Assembly: GCA_037389465.1 (NCBI GenBank)
Contig: JAZARR010000214.1
Location: 2,356,001 to 2,420,000 of the forward strand
Direction: 5' to 3'
Source: Baylisascaris procyonis
Lineage: Eukaryota > Nematoda > Chromadorea > Rhabditida > Ascarididae
DNA: 64,000 nucleotides
Shown: in pieces, positions 1 to 10,713 of the stretch
Layout: every line of letters starts with the position of its first letter
How positions within the stretch are numbered: position 1 is the first letter of the stretch
Position numbers and translations under genes: made by a program
The notes under the pieces: model-generated
Told to the model about the DNA's origin: nothing
Database searches by the model: none
Seen by the model: only the letters and a program-made list of their open reading frames with translations

Positions 1-71
1 TTTCTAATAATTCTTCAGTCACTTATAAAAGTAAATTTTGAAATTGGCTTTAAAAATTCTGTATTCTCAAG

Positions 72-583
72 GCTGTCATAAATAACGTTAGAGCTATAAA
101 CGTGCAATCGTCTAATCCTAGCGACAGTGACCATCAGTTCAAGTACGATGCGTATAATTTCATGCTTACGCCAACAACTATTGCTTGTGATCAGAAGCGC
201 TCGTGCTACAACTACTTAACGATTCTGTCTATGAAAGGTATGCAAGTTATATCCCTAAATAACCTAGCAGTAGGTGGATGGTACCTCATTAGATAATGGT
301 GCAATACTAGCAAAATTTGCTCTGAAGCTTTGACGACAGCTCATAGAAGCTTCACAAATATGACAGCAATGTTCACAGTATCGTTCGAACAAACAATGAG
401 AGTGACGATAGAATATATAAGCAAGCTGCAATCTTCACTGCTCGACCATTTGATCGCGAAACTCTTAAGACCGAACAATACATGACGATTTAATAGTCAT
501 AGCTTTTTGATCTATATTTAGGCGGTTCGGATTACTCGATTTTCATCCATAAATGCGCAATCAGTGAGATGAAAGCACCCTAG
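72..583 (+). CDS. 3'-terminal exons of an unrecognised gene (partial)
   Basis: Two exons make the C-terminus of a gene that enters from the left edge. The first is open from base 54 (acceptor near 71 or 91) and ends at 237 with ATGAAAG|GTATGC, phase 1. The second starts at 522 after CTATATTTAG and ends at TAG 581-583. Joining them keeps the frame and gives a tail ending SIFIHKCAISEMKAP. The upstream part reads NPSDSDHQFKYDAYNF and then a Cys/Tyr-rich segment. No family is recognised. The gene converges on pag-3, whose stop lies 275 bp away. No AATAAA is visible between them. The matching phase and good composition support it. The 5' part is outside the window, so function cannot be given. Confidence 0.45.
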
Positions 584-857
584 CAGAGGAACGAACGCTT
601 TAAAGGGCGCATGGCCTGGCAGGCTTAACTCTAGAGGTAGGATGCAAGATGGGATTCTTGCGACATTCGCCCACCGTAGGAGCAAGGAAAACGTCACAAA
701 AGTCGTATTTTTCGGTAGAGATCATACGCTTTTCTATACAAGCTCACTCCAAAGTTCGAGAAAATCAAAAATCATGACAACTGAATAATGTTCAACCATT
801 AGAGATGGGAAGCGAGCGATCCAGCACCTAATCTTGCCTAGCGATATAGAAAACACT

Positions 858-3800
858 TCACGATTTTGAACTGAGGTTTAGCGCTTCGTCGTTGACGTCG
901 TTGGAAGCGTTGAATTGGGCCATTTTTGAGCCAAGATCAGTCAGTGTAGGCAATCCTAGTCGATCGAGTATCTCAACAGAAGACTGCTCTCTTGGCCCAA
1001 CACATGGCTGCGATGAAGTGTCACTCGCTGGACTTGCGTCAAGCGTTTCTAAAACATTCTTTTTTTTTTTTTTTTTGCATTTGGCCGAAACCTTCTCAAT
1101 TAATTCACCATTCAAACAACTACAACTACTGAATTTGTTTTAGTGATGCCAGAATGACTAGATCATCAGGCACCTATTTTGCAATTTTCCTGATTTTATA
1201 ATACGATGTGCTTGAAAAAATGGTTGAATAGTTCGGTGCCTCTCAAGAACGGTCAAAAATAGCGTTAATGTTTTGTCGGAAAGGATACTAAAATGAGTCT
1301 TAGAAAAAGTAAAAATAATCCACTTGTTACGCACACATGCTTGAGGTTCAATTCAAATCGTCCTCGTTTTTCTCGCTCAATACCCTTTGGTCGTCTTTCT
1401 CTCTATGAATCTAAGCTACGCTCGAATAAGTGGATTACACTGAGCCTTTATGGAATGGCAGCGTGTATGGGAGCGAGGGAACGGGGCGTTGGAGGAGTAT
1501 AAAGAAGAAATATAGACGCACGTGATTCACCAATGGGTTCATTGGGATGGTGGCTTTCTCTGTGGCGACGCCTGTCGACCTTCCTCTGAAATGTTCTTCC
1601 GCATACATCGCAAGCAAATGGCTTATATCCAGTATGCTTACGCGTATGCGTTATCAGATTTGACGACTGAGAAAACGCTTTCCCACATACCGTACACTTG
1701 TGAGGTTTCTCTCCTGAAAGCCAATCGCACTCAGACGTGCAATAATTTAATTGCAATCATCGTTAATATTTAGGATATATGTCGATTTCACCGGAAACCT
1801 CATACTCAAGGTGTTTTTTGAGGTGTTCGTAAAAGAAGGCAGCCGATTGGCCTATGAAAATGAGATGAAATGCAAAAGCGCACTGGACGTCGACTCGCTG
1901 GCATTTTTTCCAAATGCTTCAGCAACAATGCTTTTTACTTTTCATCAATACGCACGATATATCAATTAGAATAGTTTTGCAATGTGAATATACTCCAAAA
2001 GCATCCGAGCCTTGTTAGTTTTTATTTCATAATACTTCGTCTTACACTGTCATCAAAATCTGCTCGAATCGCGAAAATCGCCTTTATGCACTTTTATGAC
2101 TAAACATTGTGACGCTTTCTTGACTACACTTATTGGATGACCTTTCTGCCGCCGCTCCCACCGCCTGAAGATTATGTAGTGAATGAACATTTTGTAGTTG
2201 AACCAAGACTTCATTTTCTTATGAAGACGAAAATTGGCGATTAAGTGCTTATATTTGCAGCATTATATAATTTGCAGAAGAGAATTCCTTTTGATATTCC
2301 GAACTTTGTGATTGCCCTTTAAAAATTTTAAACTCTGGGCTTAACTCTCAAAGAGTTTCAAATGATTGAAATTAGTTCGATTCATGCTTATCAAAGTGTC
2401 GTCCTCAGTGAGTGACTCCTGTTGATAAATATTGCAGATGTCACTCTGAAGAATAATGTTTATAAGTCTATAACTTTGGTCAAAGCTAGCAGGGGCTGCA
2501 CCTTGACAGACAAGTCGAACAAATTGAAATTCGCTGACTCAATTTCACATATTCAAAAAGTTCCACTGTTCCCCGATGTTCGACTGCTATGTGTTTTGGT
2601 GCAACATTCGAACCCTCATTCTACTCGGATTCAAAGAGCCGGTCTACTTCTTCGTGTTTAATTCAATCCGAGAGTGGTCGAGCTAGTTTAGCCATCTGAA
2701 TATTAAGGCCAATCATAGGCATAAGAGCAGCAGAATAACTTAAGGGATGTCGTATTTAGCAGTAGGTAAGCTAGTATTGGTTTGTGATGGATAGCACGCT
2801 TGAATATTGCAATATGATGTTGGCTGGTGACAAATCGCTCGTCGAGCACCTCACTTATTCAGATTTATCACGCTTCATTGATTGATCACTCTAATAAGAG
2901 CGATTGCGCGTCCGATTGCCTTTTTAGAGACACTCACTCTGATTAAATAACCACAATGCCGCATTTCACGCAACAAACGTATTAACCAAACAATTCGCTA
3001 ACCTACACTACAACTAACTAGAGCCATTTAAAAAAACGAATCATCTAGAAATACTCTAATACAGTATCACATCTATAAAGAACATTAACCTATTGATGTG
3101 CCATTACACAAATCGCCTGTATCCATGTGGATCACCTGTGTGCAGAAAGTACGCATTACTCAGTATAATATATAAGTATTACACGTCTGTGATCTATTAC
3201 ACATAAAAGATTACCTGTATGTATATATGTGTGCTTCTTCATATCAGATTTTTGATGAAACCTCTTGCCACAATATTCGCATGGATATGGCCGGGTATCA
3301 CTATGGATTAGCAGATGAGTGCTGAGGGTAGAAGAGCGTTTGAACGTTTTGCCGCATTGCTTGCACTGGAATTGTTTTTCCGCTGAATGCACCTCCATAT
3401 GTTGCTGCAAGATGACAATTATTATTTTATTTGCAACATAATTGACAATATTTCTATCCTGCTGCTAAGTCATTTCGTGATTATTAGAACCTATGAGAGA
3501 GGTATTCAGCTTCAATGTTATCATCTATGACAATTTCACTCACTTTTTACAGTAATCAGCATGCTTCTTTTTTTCTTTGCGAAATCACCAAACTTTTCAT
3601 TTCTCCTAAAAAGTTGAAAAGTTTGGCATATTTTTAGTTGTTCTTGAAAACAATCTCGTCAAAAGTTGTAATTCAAACAACTCTACTAGAGAATTTATTA
3701 TACAAATCCCAGCAACGGCCATACTGGTCATTATGAAAAAACAGCCCCTTTGGAATCATCAATTGCGCAGCGATAATCTTGAAGCGACGAAGACTACTAT

Positions 3801-6800
3801 TCTTACACGTTAATTGTGGCATTGTTGTGTACCCGACCGACACTACTCATAATGAAAGGCAATCTCAGTCTCTCTGTTCAGTCAAAAGAAAAAATATATA
3901 AATTCACAAAACAGAAATTTTTCTACAACATTATATCAATATGAATTTGTGCCTATGAATGCATAATATCTCGATGACATAAAGCAATGACTTAGAAGAC
4001 AACCTCAAGGCAATGCGAACTGTTGAAAAATTTAGTGCATTTAGCACAGGGGAACGCATTTGGAGAGAGTTGATCATCGGCTGATGTGCTAAACGTCTTC
4101 ATTGGACTACATGGCTGCTCGTTTGGTGCTGCCGTTTGTAGCCTTTGTAGAGTCATCAAATTGAGCGCTAATTGACGCAGGTGCAGATTCCACGCTTGAG
4201 GAGAAGCCATCTGAATGCCACCACTACGTAACGGTAGAGGACACGCAATCCGCATCGTCGCTGGTGTTACTGTGCTAATTGGATAGGCCACAGGACGCAT
4301 TGGTGAGATGGCTGCAACTCTCGGGACATCAATTAACTTTAATACAATTGAAAGAGTAACAGTGATTTACGATTTAGCTTCTAAAAACTTCATAAGAAAC
4401 ACGTTTGGAACGTTAACTGAAGTGAATTTTAACCTTGAAAGCGAATAAATGAAAGGTTGGCGGAAATTGACAACATGAAGAGTCGACAAAGTGTACGTGA
4501 AAATAAAAAACGAAAAAAACATTGGGCAACAATCCAAATTCTTGTCCAAGATGACTCCCCATCCTCTCCCCCCTTACCGTTGCCTTCCTCCCGCACTCAA
4601 CCCAAAACAAGCTGATGGGGTCAGTAATGGTAAGATAATACGGTATTAGTAGTGACGGTTTTGAGATGTGATACTGAAATAAGCGCGAGGGTGTGACAGC
4701 CGCACACCAGCCTCGTTCGCACATTCGATTTCGCAGGCGCGATTAAATCTGCGCATTTTTATTGGACGCGTGAAAGCAATTTCATTACCGTAACCAAGCG
4801 ACTGAGATTTATCGTTGTGCGTCACAATGGCGCAATAAAGCTTTGCGATGCAACTGGTTGTCTCATGAATAGCATTGAATCATCAAAATGAATCCCACAA
4901 TCGACATTTTCCGCTCAAAAAATTGATGTAATGGAAAATGTATGAAACAGCGCATTATGCATTGCATCTCTATATAAATGTGATTCAGTTTATAATACAT
5001 AAACTCGAAAAAACACCTCCAATATAGGGAAGTATCTTCGTGACAAATAAACTTCTGAGTAAGCGCCAGTCCCGATTATATCAAATATGCTATAAATTGC
5101 CAACCGATAACGGATTACTTAGATGCCCTAAGAACAGCAAAGCTTCAGCGGTATTTGAGTATTTCTGAATTATTTGAAACGGTAAACATTGTCACCATTT
5201 GAACATCGATGGGGAGTAGTTAATTCAAAAAAAGAGGACTCTCAGAGCACTGTTCAGCGACTTTGCCAGTGGCATTCAGCAATAGAGAATCGCAGTAATG
5301 AAAACAAAAAATATTCATTGTGCAACAATTTCTTCACTTCTCTTCCGCGAAATACGTATACCTGACTATAAATGAGTTCGCATATACAGGCTATATATAG
5401 AAAGAGGAATTTTGTTGATTTTTTTCTAGCAAAGAGGCGTTCTATAAATTTTGAAACATTTATGGTTTATGCAACAGAAGCAGCATTAATTTCAGCTAAA
5501 ACGTTTCAAGCTTTAGGACAGAATGTATCGCTAAGCGAATCGTGATGATGGTTTTTACGGCGATAACGTCAGAAAGCAAATGATGGTTTGTATCTCATGA
5601 GCGTGTTAATATGCCTAAAATGCGCCGTTATGCACTTCCGGTAGAGAACGAATGGGAATTTGACAAACGGAATAAATCAGAGGGCAATTGGCAGCAATGT
5701 TCGATGCACATTATGTGTACAAATCGATGTTGCCATGAAGAGCCGTCGTTGCAACCACATTGGTGTCACATTTCATCTTTACTTCATACCGAACACACAC
5801 ACACACACACACATCAAGCACAAACATTAACCCTCACGGCATGAAGCAGCAGCAGCACTCGATGTTGCTATACCCCACAGTGCACCTTAATTATTCAGAT
5901 TTATCAATCGCCGGATGTCTCTTATGCCATCGTTCTCTGTTAGGGTGAAACTATCACATATCATAGGGCATTGAAGGTAGCGATTGATCGTTTGTATTAA
6001 CGTGGAGTCACTTTCGCTTGTTCTTCGCATTACGTAAGTTACGCGCGCTTTGCGGTGATGTATATTTTTTAATTGTTTTCACTCTGCAATCCCTCAACGT
6101 TAGTTTTTTTTCGAGCTAACGTAGCATTTATTAGACCTTCAATATGCTGAAATTCTCTTTGCCACATATTCTTTCTGCAAATGCAACTTTTGACTAAACC
6201 ATTCACTTCGAATTTATCATACGAATACAAGCCCATGAGCAAATTAGGCAAATTTATGTTTTGAAATTCCTCTAGTCGTCTCACATTAATCCTTTCATTT
6301 CAAATGATAATGTTTTATGGGCGTTCAAAGCGCAACAGCGAAACTAACTCAATCTTCCTGAATAGTGGGGCACATTTGAAGAAAATAAACAGCTGTAGGA
6401 AGAAACACATGCGCTAATGCAACGCTAAGTTCAAATCGAATAGAATTTCTTGAGAACGCACGCGTAGTGCGTAGCTGAAGAGCAGCCAAATAGGCATTGC
6501 TGGTTTTAATTGTACCTTGCAAAATTAAACCGCCCAAACCGATTCGACCAAACCATTTCCCGTCTGTCGGTTAATTCAACCTGTGGGTGTTGAGACGGTG
6601 GGCGCCGAGCTAATCCTACGGCGAAATGAAGGCTAATAGTCAATCTGCAGTGGCGAAAATCGAATTCAACAGATCGAATTTATGGCGCTGCACTTAACTC
6701 TTGTGCATCCCACACCGTTAGCGCTGAACACTTGCTAATCCGCCTTCTGAAGTGAGGGCAAGAGTGAGGATATTTTTGAGGTGATATAATAAACAGGCTA

Positions 6801-9254
6801 TTAGACTAATAAGTAGGTAAAACGGTCGAGACCGGCGGATAAGGCTGGATTGGAGTGTGTAGGAGATTGTTTTGAAGCAGCGATTATCCCACAGCCTTTG
6901 GTTGAGCACATCCATATTGGCCACATCGAAACATTTTACTACGAAATTTTTAGGAAGGAAACAAACGCATCAGGCAACAGCGTGGTGTGCTTTTTACACT
7001 GAGCAAGTAAGTGAAAAGGTGAGGAAGGGGTAGGGGTATGACTGGAGGGATAGGGAGGAAGAACGGAGAAGGAAAAGGAGGAGATGAGGAAAGGGAAACG
7101 GAGGCGTTAGCTGCCTTAATGCTCATGAAGGTGTTTTGTGGACCCCTGTGAAATGGAAAGGGAAGCAGACAAATTATCGCCAGAGTAGATCAGCCCAGAG
7201 GACCGGTTGTTTCAATGAATTGCTACGATTGGAGAAAACAGCGAGTTACTTAGCCTAAGCATGGAATCCAGTAATCGAATTTGATTTCATCAACTGTATG
7301 CAACAGTAGTAATCTTTTGGATTTCAATCACCACCTTAGAACTGAAGAAAATGTAGAAGAGCATGCCAAAGGAAGTGGCACGATATACGCTTTGGCATTT
7401 CGCGAAGCTGATTAACCAGTTTCATCAGTTACTAACAAGTAACAAACATATAAAATAATGCCTTTATGTCTTAAATACGTACTAAACAACCTGACCGCTA
7501 GCATAAGTGCGCTAAAAATGATCGGTTTTTATTTCAACGCGATCGGTACAAATGAATTGCCGACTGGTGTAAAACATTTGTAAATTTTTCTGTAGATGGT
7601 CCTGCTATAGCGTACATTATGCCGATAAAATTTCGCAACTGCAGCTTCATTAGTTGATCGACTGATAAATAGACAGACATAAACGTATAGACATACAATA
7701 TGCGCCCGAAACATCATCGTCATTTTGTGCTTTTAGAAGCAAATGTGAAAAGTGCATAGCAGCGCTGGAACAACAATCAAAAAAAAAAAAAAAAATTGCA
7801 TAGTAGAGAAATATGCAAGTTTATAGGATATAATTTCGAGCAGTAGTCTCCCAAAGAAAACTAATTCGTTTAAATTGTAAGGAACTTCAGTGGGCCAAAA
7901 CTTTATTCATTTTAGCGTTATTATTCCTATGAGTAGTCAGACCTCGAGAATGTCTCGAAAAGTTCATCAGGTGTCCGCCCTCATATAAATAAAATGGGAA
8001 AACAAATACGGACAGCGTCCGCCATTAAACGTATGCATAATGCGATAAGACATTTCACTAGCGTTCTATAGAAGTTACTTTTCTTGTAGTGTTTTCCCTT
8101 GCAAGATAAAATCGAAATTATGTATGAGATCCATTGAAAAGAAAGGATATAGCTATGTACCCAACAAACTTGATAGTTGGGGGGGGGGAGGGGAGAGAGT
8201 GGGAGGAAAGGATAGGAAGGTGAGGAGGGGAAGGGGGGGAGGATAGGGGGACAGTACGAAGAGTTGCTGCCACCAGCAGCGAAGGGGAATAACACAGTCA
8301 GAATTTGTGATCTCGCTGCATCCAAACCTCAATTGGATGCAAGTTTTCTTCTCAGAGATATTTCAAAAACAGCATATTAAATTGGCTTCTAGTCCCATTC
8401 TTTTTATATAGCTAGCTTATGTGACTAAATGACATGATTACTTATATTTTAGTTCCCTAGCAGCAGAGAGCATCAATAAATCACATATTATACTGTCATC
8501 GATTTCAGGTATTGAGTGACTAGGGTCGAAATCACCTATGTGCCTGCAAATGCTCCTTACTAGTTTCATTTCACGCAACTGCAAATAAAACGGTCAACTG
8601 ATTGATTTTTTTGTCATTGAATATCCAGGAAAACGTCACGATGGAAATATCCGTCTTTCGCCTGCGCCAGATGTTATTGTTAAAAAAAAAGCCTTTCTAA
8701 ATATAAAGTCCAATACAAGTTGTTTATGTGTGCATCCCAATTGGTAAATCATCTAATTTTCTATGCAATTCTGGAAGATCGACTTATACTCAGCTAAGAT
8801 TTGCATCCCTCATTCATTCATATTCGATGCCGCGAGTTCCTAAGATAATTAGTCTGCAGTGTAACAACAATAATTTGCACAGTAAGCAGATAGATTTTCG
8901 ATGAGTGAAATCAAATTTGAATTCTAGTGTGATTCGAAAGGAAGAGCGGCAATGCTTGCTTTTAGATACGATGAATACCGAAATGAACTTTGGAAGTTAA
9001 TACTCAAATTGCATAATTTTGTGGAGCGCCATTGAAACGATATCACATAACAATATTGCAAAAATTGAAGAACCTTGCTGCATGAGCATCATCTTCTGAT
9101 GAAAGACAAAGTTTGGGTTCGAGCGCTGCCAGAAGTCGTGCTCGAAGTTGCTGTTCCTCTGTGGTAACGGTGGAGAAGGGACACTCGATGGTAATGAGTC
9201 ACCAACAAGTCTCTCCACGGAGTAGTTCAATATTTCACGCTTCACTCTCGACAT
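858..9254 (-). CDS. pag-3: PAG-3/GFI1-family C2H2 zinc-finger transcriptional repressor, six proposed exons
   Basis: Proposed exons, in transcript order: 9254-9074, 4311-4004, 3404-3215, 1713-1531, 1189-1174 (microexon) and 1128-858. Phases agree at every junction and give 382 residues. Five C2H2 fingers lie at about residues 147-281: [64 protein letters not shown] and [17 protein letters not shown]. They match fingers 2-6 of vertebrate GFI1 nearly residue for residue, so this is the nematode PAG-3 class: a nuclear repressor binding AATC-core sites and acting in neuronal fate. The N-terminus has an eh1-like NYSVERL instead of a recognised SNAG motif. The tail carries Lys6 coded by a 17-A run and ends ALNLSSKS, resembling a CtBP-binding motif. 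Intron 1 is 4.8 kb. The finger region is near certain. The microexon and last exon are inferred from phase and open frame. ATG 9254 is the first start codon in its open frame. Confidence 0.9.
1060..1076. repeat. 17-T homopolymer inside the last pag-3 exon
   Basis: A run of 17 T on the + strand reads as five AAA plus AAG (Lys6) in the minus-strand exon. A change of one base would shift the frame of the whole C-terminal tail, so it is a site to verify for length error or polymorphism. Confidence 0.85.
3588..3626. repeat. 12-bp inverted repeat in pag-3 intron 2
   Basis: CCAAACTTTTCA at 3588-3599 pairs perfectly with TGAAAAGTTTGG at 3615-3626 across a 15-nt loop. It lies in the intron that splits the first zinc finger. 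It could form a hairpin in the transcript. No function can be assigned. Confidence 0.6.
4312..9073 (-). other. pag-3 intron 1 (4.8 kb)
   Basis: This long first intron carries no open frame that I trust. It holds a (CA)n stretch near 5794-5812, polypurine tracts at 7018-7105 and 8179-8253, and GC-richer islands at 4721-4850 and 6560-6720 that could be enhancers or an internal promoter. An exon-like 43-nt piece near 8526-8568 has good splice sites but a phase that does not fit pag-3. Confidence 0.6.
8179..8253. repeat. G-rich polypurine tract with a run of 10 G
   Basis: The + strand is almost pure G and A with many runs of three or more G. It has quadruplex or triplex potential in pag-3 intron 1 and is C-rich in the transcript. 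A similar but weaker purine tract lies at 7018-7105. Confidence 0.75.
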
Positions 9255-9361
9255 TTCAATCGAAAGATTACTGTTCCTTTCGCATTTTTGATCGCACCTT
9301 TGAGATTACATTATATAGTAGTGAAGATAGCGGTGATAGCGGTGATCCACCACTTTATTTA

Positions 9362-9376
9362 CTGAAAATGAGAATT
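9362..9376 (-). promoter_or_regulatory. candidate splice-leader acceptor upstream of pag-3
   Basis: On the minus strand TCTCATTTTCAG|TAAATAAAG is a strong nematode 3' splice site about 108 nt before the pag-3 ATG at 9254, with no start codon between them in the pag-3 frame. It could accept a trans-spliced leader or join an unseen 5' UTR exon. This is inference from sequence only. Confidence 0.3.
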
Positions 9377-10540
9377 TAGACGTATATTCATGAGATATGA
9401 AAAGCATATATTGGCAGATTCAGGTTGATTATTATGGAGAGCCAACTGTATTGTAACAATCAAATAGTATATCTTAAATATAGGGTGGTATGCTATTTAG
9501 GGAGGTTTATACATAGAAAGTCAATAGTTGTGGTGGAATGAGATTTATACTACTTTTATGTGTTGATGGAACAAATGGTAAGTTGCTCAGTGTGCGTATT
9601 CTTCTTGCAGAAGTAGAAGAATAAAGAGAGAATAAGAACAATAAGAAGTGGATAACAATAAGGAATATGAGGCGTAAACAGGTAATTGAGCGTTTAAAGC
9701 AGAAAAGTATAATATTTAAATTACAAGCAATTACGCCTATAGTTTAGCAATTGAAATTTTTGCACGTTTTAGTCACATCTCCTACCAATAAACTAACTGT
9801 TATGAAAGGAATAGACAAGATCTATTACTTTTGCAAACTGCTCTCTGCATTTTTGAATACCTTTAATGTAATATGTTCATTCTTCTTCCATGGTTTCACT
9901 ATAGCACTAGACGAAAGCATTGATTGCGCACTTCAACAAGGGTTCCATTTGTTCAAATTTAATAAATTAGCACTTACATATCTACCGTTTATGGCCGATA
10001 AGCCACTCATCATCAAAAAATAAAATCTTAGAAAGACTCAGCAGCCCGTTTTGTCTAGCAGAATGAACAGACCCATAAAATAGAGATGCATGATTTTACT
10101 ACTTTTGATATGGAAACAAACAAACCTCTTTTGAACAGCCTCATTTCGTAATGAAATCTTCCTGTCTTCTGATTAGCCAAAAATGTATTATTATGATACG
10201 TTTCACTGTTGTAACTATATGATAAATGGAGTTTCTTAAAGACTAAATAAAAAAAATTTGTTGCGACGACATATTTCTTTATTAGGCATAATACTCGTTG
10301 TGGTAGTTATTTTTAAGAACACAATCGTTCCATCCACATGAAATTAATTAACATAAATGGTGCAAGAGAAAGCCTGCAGAAATGATGGCAATGAATTCAT
10401 TTATTCAACTCGTTACAAACATAAGACATTTTTAACGGTTGTTGAAGAGTTGAGTGAATTCATTGTATACGAAATGAGATGAGTGACCGTTTCCTTGTTT
10501 AAAAAATAGAACGACAACAGACGTGTTACTGACGTTGTAA

Positions 10541-10713
10541 ACTAACGGAAGCGGAAAGTGCCAATCGTGCCTCTAGCAGCCGAAAGTCAATCTTATGCGC
10601 ACCGCCTTCAAGCTAGCATGCCCCATCTCGACGGCACGCGCCCCTCAACATTTTCATTGGACGTTCATCGTTGCTATGACCCGCCCATTTTCGCTTCCAA
10701 GCAAGCAAAGTGA
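10541..10713. promoter_or_regulatory. GC-rich block upstream of pag-3, possible promoter or short exon
   Basis: A block of about 170 bp is markedly richer in GC and CpG than its surroundings and includes CATTGGACG and GACCCGCCC boxes. It lies 1.3 kb upstream of the pag-3 start. On the + strand it also holds an ATG frame (10618) that runs 31 codons to a GTGAGT donor at 10710, with a stop immediately after. I cannot tell a promoter from a first exon. Confidence 0.3.

Noticed and set aside
1522..1773. + strand ORF over the zinc-finger exon
   Set aside because: It is the antisense shadow of the pag-3 finger 4-5 exon.
3411..3991. Search for a separate exon carrying the Cys pair of a second finger
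   Set aside because: No C-x2-C pattern exists on the minus strand there. Direct splicing of exon 2 to exon 3 already makes a complete finger.
8526..8568. Exon-like [14 protein letters not shown] between a TTTATTTGCAG acceptor and a GTGATT donor inside pag-3 intron 1
   Set aside because: Its phase (0 to 1) is incompatible with pag-3 exon 1, and it has no other partners.
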